In this document: one piece after another, positions 1-8,168 of the stretch
Numbering within the stretch: the first letter of the stretch is position 1
Layout: the number at the start of each line of letters is the position of its first letter
Assembly (NCBI GenBank): GCA_963795835.1
Contig: CAWCJC010000005.1
Location: 68,930-132,929, forward strand
Length of the DNA: 64,000 nucleotides
Origin: JALYXI01 sp963795835
GTDB lineage: Bacteria > Acidobacteriota > Terriglobia > Bryobacterales > Bryobacteraceae
Direction of reading: 5' to 3'
The notes under the pieces: generated by a model
Seen by the model: the letters and a program-made list of their open reading frames with translations, nothing else
What the model was told of the DNA's origin: nothing
Databases searched by the model: none
Position numbers and translations under genes: made by a program

Positions 1-1
1 G

Positions 2-43
2 CCGGATGAAGCCTGGGTGGCGGCGAACATGGAGACGCTTTGA
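2..43 (+). CDS. 3' end of upstream gene, probably nuoC (partial)
   Basis: The first 43 bases read openly in one frame and end in ATG GAG ACG CTT TGA, giving a C-terminus that finishes WVAANMETL. The stop codon overlaps the TTG start of nuoD in a TTGA junction. In nuo operons the gene before nuoD is usually nuoC, so the identity is inferred from position only; the fragment is too short to recognise by itself. Confidence 0.45.
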   Translation, partial: PDEAWVAANMETL

Positions 44-1134
44 GTTCTTCCGAAATGGTCCTGAACATGGGCCCGCAACACCCCTCCACGCATGGAGTGC
101 TCCGCATCATCCTGAAGCTCGATGGGGAACGCGTTACGGGCTCCGAGTGCGAAATCGGATATCTCCATCGCGGCGTTGAAAAGATCGGCGAGCACCGCAC
201 TTACGGCCAGTTCGCGCCCTACGTCGATCGCATGGATTACGTGGCCGCGGTATCGAACGGCCTCGGATATTGCCTCGCCGTGGAGAAACTGGCCAATATC
301 GAAGCGCCCCCGCGCGCGCAGGTGGTACGCGTGATTCTCGCCGAGTTGAATCGGATTGCCAGCCACTTGTTGTGGCTGGGGACGCATGCGATCGACTTGG
401 GCGCGATGACTGCGCTGTTCTACACTTTCCGCGAACGCGAAGAAGTGCTTAAGATTTTCGAGAATTATTGCGGCGCGCGCCTGACCACTCATGCGTTTCG
501 AATCGGCGGCCTGCACTACGAGCTTTACGAGGGCTTTGAAGCCCAGGTCGCGGCCTTCTGCGAATCTTTCCTCAGGCGCCTGGACGAGTACGATGATCTT
601 CTCACCGGCAACCCGATTTGGCAGGGCCGCCTGCGCGATATCGGCCGCCTGACGATTGAAGAGTGCAAGCAGTTCGGCGTGACGGGCCCGGTAATGCGGG
701 CCTCCGGACTCGCCTGGGATCTTCGCAAAGCTCAGCCTTACTCCGGCTACCAGCAATACGAGTTCAACATTCCCGTTGGCCAACGTGGCGATTCGTGGGA
801 TCGCTACACAGTTCGCATGGCGGAGATGCGCGAATCTGTTCTGATCATCCGGCAGGCAATCAAAGCCATCCCAACCGGTCCGGGCATGGCGAAAGTCCCT
901 AAGGTTCTGAAGCCGCCCGCCGGAGAAGCCTATACCTCCATTGAGGCCCCCAAGGGCGAACTCGGCTACTTCCTGGTCAGCGACGGCACCATACAGCCCT
1001 ATCGCGTGCGGGTCCGCCCGCCTTCGTTCCTGAATTTGCAGGCGCTGGACCGCATGGTCATTGGCCTCTCCGTCGCCGATGTCGTTGTCGTAATCGGTAC
1101 GCTCGATTTCGTGATGGGCGAAGTGGATCGTTGA
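40..1134 (+). CDS. nuoD: NADH-quinone oxidoreductase subunit D
   Basis: This is the 49-kDa-type subunit of respiratory complex I, on the peripheral arm, where with NuoB it forms the quinone-reaction region. The N-terminus carries the family signature GPQHPSTHGVLR, followed by GYLHRGVEK and YVDRMDYV. The C-terminus ends in the usual PPSFLNLQAL / GTLDFVMGEVDR. The product of 364 residues is normal for a stand-alone NuoD. The start is TTG at 40, overlapping the preceding stop codon, and aligns with the family N-terminus. Other nuo genes do not follow: osmC comes next, so this is the end of a split nuo cluster. Confidence 0.96.
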   Translation: MSSSEMVLNMGPQHPSTHGVLRIILKLDGERVTGSECEIGYLHRGVEKIGEHRTYGQFAPYVDRMDYVAAVSNGLGYCLAVEKLANIEAPPRAQVVRVILAELNRIASHLLWLGTHAIDLGAMTALFYTFREREEVLKIFENYCGARLTTHAFRIGGLHYELYEGFEAQVAAFCESFLRRLDEYDDLLTGNPIWQGRLRDIGRLTIEECKQFGVTGPVMRASGLAWDLRKAQPYSGYQQYEFNIPVGQRGDSWDRYTVRMAEMRESVLIIRQAIKAIPTGPGMAKVPKVLKPPAGEAYTSIEAPKGELGYFLVSDGTIQPYRVRVRPPSFLNLQALDRMVIGLSVADVVVVIGTLDFVMGEVDR

Positions 1135-1149
1135 AAATGCCAAGCGCGA

Positions 1150-1155
1150 TATATT
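1150..1155 (+). promoter_or_regulatory. Putative -10 element (TATATT) of osmC, leaderless
   Basis: TATATT lies 6 bases before the ATG at 1162 and no Shine-Dalgarno sequence is present. Transcription starting 6-9 bases after the hexamer would begin at the start codon itself. Confidence 0.5.
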
Positions 1156-1161
1156 CGGACT

Positions 1162-1593
1162 ATGCCCATCAGGAAAGCGGAAGCGGAATGGAACGGAAAA
1201 GTAACGGACGGCAGCGGACACATGAAGTTCGGAAGTGGGGCTTTTGACGGTCCTTACAGCTTTCAATCGCGCATGCAGGACGGTGCGGGCACCAACCCGG
1301 AAGAGTTGCTGGCGGCGGCGCACGCGGGTTGCTTCTCCATGGCCCTTTCCGCGCAGTTAACCCAAGCCGGCTTGATACCCACGCGCATCCACACCAGCGC
1401 GGGCGTGCACTTAGACAAAGTTGGCGATGGCTGGGCAATTTCCACGGTGGATCTGGTAACGGAAGGCGTGGTGCCCGATATCGATCAGCAGCAGTTTCAG
1501 CAGTACGCGGAAACAGCGAAGAAGGGCTGCCCCGTTTCGAAGCTATTCGCGGGTGCGGAGATCACTCTGAAAGCAACGCTGTTGGGCAGCTAA
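1162..1593 (+). CDS. OsmC/Ohr family peroxiredoxin
   Basis: A small thiol peroxidase of the OsmC type that reduces organic hydroperoxides. The two catalytic cysteines are visible at residues 57 (HAGCFSMAL) and 123 (KKGCPVSKL). The segment GTNPEELLAAAHAGC is the classic OsmC signature, as opposed to the Ohr subgroup. Length is 143 residues, typical for the family. It sits 27 bases after nuoD with its own TATATT box, and the ROK kinase follows with no spacer, so the two are probably co-transcribed. Confidence 0.93.
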   Translation: MPIRKAEAEWNGKVTDGSGHMKFGSGAFDGPYSFQSRMQDGAGTNPEELLAAAHAGCFSMALSAQLTQAGLIPTRIHTSAGVHLDKVGDGWAISTVDLVTEGVVPDIDQQQFQQYAETAKKGCPVSKLFAGAEITLKATLLGS

Positions 1594-2409
1594 GTGAACG
1601 GGGGGATTGAAGCGGGCGGTACCAATTTCGTTTGTGCCGTGGGAACCGGCCCCGGCGATTTGGTGCGCGAAGAGTTCCCGACCACCACACCTCGTGAAAC
1701 CATCGAACGCTGCGCGGCGTTCTTCGCGAAGCATTCCGTGGAGGCGCTTGGCGTGGGCTGCTTCGGCCCGATCGATATTGCGGGCGGCCGCATCACCACG
1801 ACGCCGAAGCCCGGCTGGCAATATTTCTCCATCGTGGGCGCGTTACGCCAGGCTACGGGGATCGAGCGTATCGCCTTCGATACAGATGTCAACGCCGCAG
1901 CCATGGGCGAGCACCGCTGGGGCGCGGCTCAGGGCATTGACGACTTCCTCTATCTCACCGTGGGCACTGGCATCGGCGGCGGCGCCATGGTCAACGGCGC
2001 GCTCGTCCACGGCAAGTCTCACCCGGAGATGGGCCACATCCGCGTTCGCCACGACTTAGTACGCGACCCGTTCCCCGGGGCGTGCTATGCCCACGGCGAT
2101 TGCCTGGAAGGCCTGGCGTCCGGTTTCGCGATCGAGAAGCGCTGGAAGCAGCCCGGCAAGCTGCTGCCCGCCGACCACGAAGCCTGGCGCCTGGAAACCG
2201 AATACCTGGCCGAAGCGCTGGCCGCGTTCACCTACATGTTGGCTCCGGCGAAAGTCATCGTGGGGGGCGGCGTCATGCACTCCATGCAGTACCCTCTACT
2301 CGCCGCGCGTTTACACGAACTGTTGAACGGATATGTCGCCGCCCCGGAAATTGTGCCCCCGGCATTGGGCGAAGACGCGGGTGTGCTTGGCGCTATCGCG
2401 CTTGCCTAA
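1594..2409 (+). CDS. ROK family sugar kinase (fructokinase-like)
   Basis: Probable cytosolic ATP-dependent hexose kinase; fructose is the likeliest substrate because the sequence resembles short ROK fructokinases. Seen: the N-terminal phosphate-binding segment GGIEAGGTNFVCAVG, the catalytic-Asp region DTDVNAAAMGEH, LTVGTGIGGGAMVNG, and the ROK zinc-site pattern CYAHGDCLEGLASG. Length is 271 residues, short for ROK but usual for this subgroup. The GTG start directly follows the osmC stop. Its last 4 bases overlap the end of the convergent AsmA gene. Confidence 0.88.
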   Translation: MNGGIEAGGTNFVCAVGTGPGDLVREEFPTTTPRETIERCAAFFAKHSVEALGVGCFGPIDIAGGRITTTPKPGWQYFSIVGALRQATGIERIAFDTDVNAAAMGEHRWGAAQGIDDFLYLTVGTGIGGGAMVNGALVHGKSHPEMGHIRVRHDLVRDPFPGACYAHGDCLEGLASGFAIEKRWKQPGKLLPADHEAWRLETEYLAEALAAFTYMLAPAKVIVGGGVMHSMQYPLLAARLHELLNGYVAAPEIVPPALGEDAGVLGAIALA

Positions 2410-4646
2410 GGCGCTGTCCATTTCAGCGGCGCTTCGGCCATCAGCGGCCCTACAAGATGCGCCTGCTTGGTGGGCGTGGACAACTCCAGCAACACCGTCC
2501 CATCGTCCAGCAAATTGCCCTTACCCGTATAGAGATCCGCGGACGATTGGACCCGCAACCCCGTAAACGCCAAGAGCGGGACAGGGTCTCTCCAGGTCAG
2601 CGTATAGCGTCCGGTTAAGCGATCTACCTCGTCCTCCGCGCCGCTTGCCGAGAACGCGCCCGAAGCGCGCAACGTAGCCAGCAGCGCCTTGCCTGTGCCG
2701 TGAAGCGAGGCGTTGGTATCCACTGTGATGCGCCCCCCCTTCCATTGCTGATCGCGTAGCCTCGCAGTAAGCTCGTAGACAGGTTCCACGCCACGTAGAT
2801 CGATATTGGCGCGGCCCGTCAGGTTAGCTGCCATGATCTCGCTGAGGATGACGCGCGCGGCATCCCACTGCACACGGGCACGAAGCCCTTGGAGCGGCTG
2901 AACCGTATTTTCCAACGACGCAATCAGCACCGTGCCCTCGGCATGCATTCCCGCAAGCCACCCCGGAAGTGGACGCTTCCGAAAGGGAAGGTCCAGCAGC
3001 CCCCGTTGACGCCGAAGTGCCGGCATCAGTAGCTTCTCCAATGCGCTAGCATCCATTCCGCCCGTAACAATGCGAAAGCGGTGAGGGTGTGCGGCCCCGG
3101 GCTGATAGCGATATTCGCCCGTGAACTCAATCGCACCCGCATGAGCGCGCATCTTCTGTACCGTCATGCCGCCATCTTCCAGCCGGCACTGCGCCGACTC
3201 CACGATCAGGGGCTCGGATAACGCAGGCGAAGCAACTTCCACGTCCATCAAGCGCATGTTGCCCGTCCACCGATCCTCCGCCCACTGGAGCGCGCCGCTC
3301 CATTTTCCTGCACGCGCATCGGGAAGCACTGCGAGGGTCGTAATGTCCAAACCCTCTGCCGCGATCTGAAATCGCGTGGCTCCGGTCGCAATCGTATAGT
3401 CGGCATCGGCGGCAGCCTCGGCCGTGGCGGCATGAAGGTGCGCCACTCCATTCGCGATCATGGCTTGCGCGTCTTTTAGGGCGAGCGATGCGTGCCCAGG
3501 CCACTTCACGGTCGCCTGTTCTACGCGCGCCTGGCCGCCATATCCGCCTGCGACCGAATAACCGACGGCGCCATCGATCGCGCCCGCAATCTCCAGACCC
3601 GGCGTGAGCGCCAGCCCCAGATGCCTTGCCAGCGGGACCAGCGGCGCGGCGGGGAACTGGGTCAGCTTCGCAGTGGCGCCCCACCGCGGCTGCGTCATAT
3701 ATTGCTCCACCAGATAATGCACGGAGAGCGGGCTTGCTCCCCTGCCCGCGACGCTGGCATCCAGTTCCACCTGTTGGGCAGTGGCGTTCCAGCGGCCATG
3801 GAGATCGAGCGGCCAAGATTCATTCTTCGGAATGTTCTGATCCCACCCGTGAAGTTCTTCGATCCGGAGCCTGCCCGCAATTTGCACATTGTCCAGCGGC
3901 CCCGTAAACCGAGCGTTGCCGGAGATCAACCCATACAGGCCCGCGTCCTCCCCGCGCAGCACAGCAATCAGATCGCTGAGTTCGCTGCGCTCCAGTTGGA
4001 GCGTTGCATCAAGCGCGCCCGGCTTCCAAGTCCCGCGCGCGCGAACCAGGCCGGAACCGCGGGCGGGCCGGTCTGTTCGAGCAGGCTTGCCTTCGAAACG
4101 GAAATACCAAGGCGAGCGCACATTCGGGGGTGGCTCAATGGTCAAGTCGCTGTCGAGCAGGTAGACCACGGACTTCAGGTTCGCGGCTTTGAAGTTGATC
4201 CGCGCGCCGCGGATCGTCAGGTTCGGGAAAGCCGCAATGAGCGCTGGGCGGAGCAGCGGTTCCAGGTTCCAGCGATATGCGCCATTGGGAAGATCGGCGC
4301 GCGCCAGGTTCAAATGAGCATCCTGAAGCGTCAGCGAAGAGAACGCCAGATGGCCGGTGAGGAGGGAAAGAACGCGCGGGGTGGCAACGACGCGGTTCAC
4401 ATAAGCAACCGGTTCGAGGCCGAGCGCCGGGTCTTCTGAGATGGTGACATCGTGTAACGTAAAGCCGGGCCCGGTCAGCAGATTGAGGCGGATCTCCCCC
4501 ACCGACACTTTGCGCCCCAGTGCAGATTCAAGGGCCGATTGAATGCGCCCCCGGTAGCGATCCGCCCGAAAGTTCGGCACGATGATGCCGACAAAAAGAA
4601 AAAGTGCTACGACCGTGGCGGCGAGCTTGGCGGCGCGCGCGGGCAG
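2406..4646 (-). CDS. AsmA-like membrane-anchored protein (apparent CTG start)
   Basis: A large protein of the AsmA type: one N-terminal transmembrane helix, then a long beta-rich region, a family linked in other bacteria to lipid transport between membranes. After the helix (VVALFLFVGIIV) comes NFRADRYRGRIQSALESALGR, the usual AsmA N-terminal pattern. No ATG, GTG or TTG exists in frame before the helix. The only candidate is CTG at 4646-4644, directly after the stop of the MobA-like gene and 7 bases after AGGAGGG. A GTG at 4580 would remove the anchor. With CTG the product is 746 residues. Third gene of the xdhC operon; the functional link is unknown. Confidence 0.78.
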   Translation of the reverse strand: MPARAAKLAATVVALFLFVGIIVPNFRADRYRGRIQSALESALGRKVSVGEIRLNLLTGPGFTLHDVTISEDPALGLEPVAYVNRVVATPRVLSLLTGHLAFSSLTLQDAHLNLARADLPNGAYRWNLEPLLRPALIAAFPNLTIRGARINFKAANLKSVVYLLDSDLTIEPPPNVRSPWYFRFEGKPARTDRPARGSGLVRARGTWKPGALDATLQLERSELSDLIAVLRGEDAGLYGLISGNARFTGPLDNVQIAGRLRIEELHGWDQNIPKNESWPLDLHGRWNATAQQVELDASVAGRGASPLSVHYLVEQYMTQPRWGATAKLTQFPAAPLVPLARHLGLALTPGLEIAGAIDGAVGYSVAGGYGGQARVEQATVKWPGHASLALKDAQAMIANGVAHLHAATAEAAADADYTIATGATRFQIAAEGLDITTLAVLPDARAGKWSGALQWAEDRWTGNMRLMDVEVASPALSEPLIVESAQCRLEDGGMTVQKMRAHAGAIEFTGEYRYQPGAAHPHRFRIVTGGMDASALEKLLMPALRRQRGLLDLPFRKRPLPGWLAGMHAEGTVLIASLENTVQPLQGLRARVQWDAARVILSEIMAANLTGRANIDLRGVEPVYELTARLRDQQWKGGRITVDTNASLHGTGKALLATLRASGAFSASGAEDEVDRLTGRYTLTWRDPVPLLAFTGLRVQSSADLYTGKGNLLDDGTVLLELSTPTKQAHLVGPLMAEAPLKWTAP

Positions 4647-5222
4647 TCACGCTCCCTCCTTGCGCTGGCGAAAGCGTGCAAGCGCAGCGGCGTCGTCGAT
4701 ATCGTCGAGAACCGCGGGATCTTCCACGGCAATGTAGTCGGTTTCAGCGGTATAGCGGCGAAAAACCGGCTTGGCGCTATCAGTAGGCTGCAACGAGAGC
4801 AGTTCGCCAAATAATGGCGCGCGGAAGAACACAGGATGCCCGCGATGGCCCTGGTGTACCGGAATCGCGATCAGCTTCGGGCTGCTCAAGAGAAGCGTGA
4901 TCGTAGAACTGGAAGGATCGGGATGATCGACAAGGGTGAAGAGGGCGGAGGGGGTTGCGGGAGGCAGAGCACGTAACCCGCATTGCAAACTGCTGAGCTG
5001 CCCCTGTTTCCAAGCGCTGTTAAGGACCGTCCTGGCCCCTGGCGGCGGCGTGCTGGTGTGTGCTCCAATCACCACAATTACCGGATGGCATTGTTCCGCC
5101 AGGCGGCGCGTGAGATGGGTCAAAAACGTGCCGTTTCCGATGGGAAGTTCCGACTTCGGAGTTCCCATGCGCGTGGATGCTCCTGCGGCGAGAATGATCG
5201 CGGCTGTGCCCGGCGGAGTCAC
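4647..5222 (-). CDS. MobA-like nucleotidyltransferase, probable molybdenum cofactor cytidylyltransferase
   Basis: A small NTP_transf_3 enzyme of 191 residues with the nucleotide-binding start AAIILAAGASTRMGTPKSELPI, then a conserved VDHPDP turn at the metal site and GHRGHPVFFR. Enzymes of this type, next to xdhC, add CMP to molybdopterin for xanthine or CO dehydrogenase-type proteins. The start is GTG at 5222, overlapping the xdhC stop by 4 bases (GTGA). No molybdoenzyme structural gene is in the window, so the client enzyme is unknown. Confidence 0.85.
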   Translation of the reverse strand: MTPPGTAAIILAAGASTRMGTPKSELPIGNGTFLTHLTRRLAEQCHPVIVVIGAHTSTPPPGARTVLNSAWKQGQLSSLQCGLRALPPATPSALFTLVDHPDPSSSTITLLLSSPKLIAIPVHQGHRGHPVFFRAPLFGELLSLQPTDSAKPVFRRYTAETDYIAVEDPAVLDDIDDAAALARFRQRKEGA

Positions 5223-6055
5223 TTCCGCAGAGTGCGTGTGCGTTCCCCGAATATTGACTTCGACAGACTGCGCCACTCGGCCGACTCCGGATTCCGCCGC
5301 ACCGCGATCATTTCCGCAGCGACGGAAATTGCGATCTCCTCCGGCGAAATTGCACCGATTTCCAGACCCATAGGAGCGTAAATCCGCTCCAGCGCCTCCG
5401 GCGAAATGCCTTCTTTCTGAAGTTCTTTCGCTACGTTGATCACTTTGCGCCGGCTGCCGATCATCGCCACATAGCGGGCCCCCGCGCCCGAAGCCCAGCG
5501 CAACACGCGCATATCGTCCCGGTGCCCGCGCGTCACAATGACAATGTAGCTGTTCTCTGTAACGTGCAGCTTCGCGCAAATCTCCTCGTACTCGCCCGCC
5601 ATCACCTCGGCGGCTTCGGGGAAGCGTTCCCGGTTGGCGAAGGATTCGCGGTCGTCAATCACCACCGTCTCAAACCCCGCCATATCAAGAACTTTCGACA
5701 AGCTCTTCGAAATATGTCCGGCCCCGAAGATAAACGCGCGGGGTCGCGGAATTACGGCTTCAACGAAAACATCCAATTGCCCGCCGCAAATCAGCCCGTT
5801 ATCGTAAGCAGCGTCCTGCCCCAGTTGAAAGCTCAAATGGCGCGGTTTCTCCGTCTCAATCACCTCACGCGCGGCGTTCCAGACCTCGGCTTCTACACAT
5901 CCTCCGCCGATGGTGCCAACCATGGATCCGTCTTCGCGCACCAACAGCTTCGCGCTTTCATAACTGGGGATCGACCCGCGAACCTGCACAATCGTGGCGA
6001 TGGCGGATTTCTGGCCGAGCTTGCGAAGACGAATCAGCTCGTCGAAGACATCCAT
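5219..6055 (-). CDS. xdhC: XdhC/CoxI family molybdoenzyme maturation protein
   Basis: XdhC-type proteins bind the molybdenum cofactor and assist its sulfuration and insertion into xanthine dehydrogenase-family enzymes. Visible are the N-terminal XdhC/CoxI half (GSIPSYESAKLLV, GTIGGGCVEAEVW, GLICGGQLDVFVE) and a C-terminal Rossmann half (FIFGAGHISKSL, VTRGHRDDM, YVAMIGSRRK). The ATG at 6055 is chosen because the protein then begins MDVFDELIRLR, as expected, and because TATAAT lies 9 bases upstream. Product of 278 residues. It heads a three-gene operon with the MobA-like and AsmA genes. Confidence 0.9.
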   Translation of the reverse strand: MDVFDELIRLRKLGQKSAIATIVQVRGSIPSYESAKLLVREDGSMVGTIGGGCVEAEVWNAAREVIETEKPRHLSFQLGQDAAYDNGLICGGQLDVFVEAVIPRPRAFIFGAGHISKSLSKVLDMAGFETVVIDDRESFANRERFPEAAEVMAGEYEEICAKLHVTENSYIVIVTRGHRDDMRVLRWASGAGARYVAMIGSRRKVINVAKELQKEGISPEALERIYAPMGLEIGAISPEEIAISVAAEMIAVRRNPESAEWRSLSKSIFGERTRTLRK

Positions 6056-6064
6056 TCTTACGAA

Positions 6065-6070
6065 ATTATA
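6065..6070 (-). promoter_or_regulatory. Putative -10 element (TATAAT) of xdhC
   Basis: A perfect TATAAT on the minus strand, 9 bases before the ATG at 6055. No Shine-Dalgarno sequence is seen, so the mRNA would have almost no leader. No good -35 hexamer is visible. Confidence 0.55.
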
Positions 6071-6159
6071 GCGCCCGAAGGCGATTTCTGATTTGCTCCA
6101 GGAGAATCGCATTCCGGTACTGAATAACCCTGGCGTCGTATGATGGTGCAATTCGTTTG

Positions 6160-6795
6160 ATGACGATTCCCCGCCTTTATCCAATCCTCGATACCGCGAC
6201 TCTTGCGCAGCGCGATGCTTCCCTGCTCTCCGCCACGCGCGCGTTCCTGGCCGCCGGCGCCACGCTCCTGCAGATTCGCCATAAAGGGCACTGGTCGCGG
6301 GGTGTTTTTGAAGAAGCCGAGACTGTTGCGCGACTCTGCCGCGAGAAGAACGCCGCGCTCATTATCAACGACCGCGCCGATATCGCCGCCCTGCTCGATT
6401 GCGGTCTCCATCTGGGGCAAGACGATCTACCCCCAGCGGTGGCGCGCCGTATCATCGGCGCGGAACGCATGCTGGGCTTTTCTACGCACAACGAATCGCA
6501 GCTCCTCGCCGCAGCCAAAGAACCAGTTGACTACCTCGCCATCGGTCCAGTGTTCCCCACCAAGTCCAAGCAGAATCCCGATCCCGCTGTTTCAACTTCT
6601 AAAATCCATGCCCTGCGACCGCTTACCGCGAAGCCTCTCGTCGCCATCGGTGGCATTGACCGGGCCAATGCCCGCTCGGTCCTCGAAGCCGGCGCCGATT
6701 CCGTCGCCATTATCGGCGACCTCTATCCCGATTCCGCTACAGAACAAACTCTCTTTGAAAGGGCTGCTGAATGGCATCGACTGTTAAACCTGTAA
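6160..6795 (+). CDS. thiE: Thiamine phosphate synthase
   Basis: Joins hydroxymethylpyrimidine diphosphate to the thiazole phosphate in thiamine biosynthesis; a cytosolic TIM barrel. Motifs present: LQIRHKG, ALIINDRADIA, GLHLGQDDLP, DYLAIGPVFPTKSK and VAIGGID near the phosphate site. Length is 211 residues, as expected. The ATG at 6160 is preferred to the overlapping TTG at 6157. A TATGAT hexamer lies 15 bases upstream. No other thi gene is adjacent; the next gene, an APC permease, overlaps its last 25 bases. Confidence 0.94.
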   Translation: MTIPRLYPILDTATLAQRDASLLSATRAFLAAGATLLQIRHKGHWSRGVFEEAETVARLCREKNAALIINDRADIAALLDCGLHLGQDDLPPAVARRIIGAERMLGFSTHNESQLLAAAKEPVDYLAIGPVFPTKSKQNPDPAVSTSKIHALRPLTAKPLVAIGGIDRANARSVLEAGADSVAIIGDLYPDSATEQTLFERAAEWHRLLNL

Positions 6796-8168
6796 GCGAA
6801 TTGGTCAAAGGCCTTGGCCTGATGGACGCGACGACGCTCGTCATGGGCTCGATGATCGGGTCAGGGATCTTCATCGTGTCGGCAGATGTGGCGCGCCAAG
6901 TACAATCCCCGGGGCTCCTCATCCTGACATGGGTTGCAACGGCGGTACTCACAATCATCGCCGCGCTCTCCTATGGCGAGCTTGCCGCCGCAATGCCGCA
7001 AGCCGGCGGGCAGTATGTCTATCTGCGCGAAGCTTTTGGCCCGCTCTCCGGATTTCTTTACGGCTGGACACTCTTCCTGGTCATTCAAACCGGCACCGTG
7101 GCGGCGGTTGCCGTAGCCTTTGCGAAGTACACCGGCGTGTTCTTCCCCTCCGTTTCTGCAAGTAATTATCTGCTGGGTTCGGGCAAAGTCGGTATCACAA
7201 CGCAGCAACTCCTCGCTATCGCCGTGACGCTTATATTAACCGCCGTTAACACGCGCGGGATCCGCACCGGCGCGCTGGTGCAGAACGTCTTCACGTTTGC
7301 CAAAACCGCCGCGCTCCTGGCGCTGGTGATTCTTGGCTTTGCGCTCGGCCGCAACCCCCAGGCCATCACCTCAAATTTCACTGATTTCTGGCGCAATGCC
7401 GATTGGGGCATTCACACCATCCGTTTGATCGGGGTTGCCATGGTGGGTACTCTCTTTTCTTCCGATGCTTGGAACAACGTGACATTTACGGCCGGAGAAG
7501 TCCGCAACCCGCGACGGAACCTGCCTCTTTCGCTCGCATTGGGCGTCGGTACGGTGTCCTTGCTTTACCTGCTGAGCAACTTCGTCTATCTCAATGTGCT
7601 CACGTTGCAGCAAATCCAGACGGCCCCGGAAGACCGTGTCGCCACAGCTGTAACCAGCGTGATGTTCGGGCCGATCGCCGTCAAACTGATGGCAGCTGCG
7701 ATTATGGTTTCGACCTTTGGTTGCGTCAACGGGCTTCTGCTTTCGGGCGCGCGCGTTTATTACACAATGGCCCTCGATGGTCTCTTCTTCAAACGCGCGG
7801 GAGACCTTGATAAGACTACCCGCGCGCCGGTATTTGCACTTGTCATCCAGTGCCTATGGACGGTGGCCCTGACGCTAAGCGGCCAGTACAATGACCTGCT
7901 GGACTATGTTATCTTTGCGGTTCTATTGTTCTATATTCTGACCATCGCGGGGCTGTTCGTTTTGCGCCGCACGCGGCCCGATATGGAACGGCCCTACCGA
8001 GCCGTGGGGTACCCTGTGTTGCCCGCGATTTACATTGCTGCCGGGCTCACCATTGAGATTCTGCTGTTGATTTACAAACCGAATTACACGTTCCCAGGTT
8101 TAGCCATTGTGCTGCTGGGCGTGCCGGTTTACTATATGTGGCGAAAGAAAGAAGGACGAACCTCTTGA
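6771..8168 (+). CDS. APC superfamily amino acid permease (LAT-like)
   Basis: A 465-residue inner-membrane transporter with about 12 hydrophobic segments. The first helix has the substrate-binding glycine motif GSMIGSGIF; YGELAAAMPQAGGQYVYLR and EVRNPRRNLP are also family-typical. The helix-5 region and ARVYYTMALDG resemble the LAT/serine-threonine exchanger branch. Substrate cannot be read from sequence. It overlaps thiE by 25 bases and the following permease by 4 bases, so translation is probably coupled. Confidence 0.9.
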   Translation: MASTVKPVSELVKGLGLMDATTLVMGSMIGSGIFIVSADVARQVQSPGLLILTWVATAVLTIIAALSYGELAAAMPQAGGQYVYLREAFGPLSGFLYGWTLFLVIQTGTVAAVAVAFAKYTGVFFPSVSASNYLLGSGKVGITTQQLLAIAVTLILTAVNTRGIRTGALVQNVFTFAKTAALLALVILGFALGRNPQAITSNFTDFWRNADWGIHTIRLIGVAMVGTLFSSDAWNNVTFTAGEVRNPRRNLPLSLALGVGTVSLLYLLSNFVYLNVLTLQQIQTAPEDRVATAVTSVMFGPIAVKLMAAAIMVSTFGCVNGLLLSGARVYYTMALDGLFFKRAGDLDKTTRAPVFALVIQCLWTVALTLSGQYNDLLDYVIFAVLLFYILTIAGLFVLRRTRPDMERPYRAVGYPVLPAIYIAAGLTIEILLLIYKPNYTFPGLAIVLLGVPVYYMWRKKEGRTS

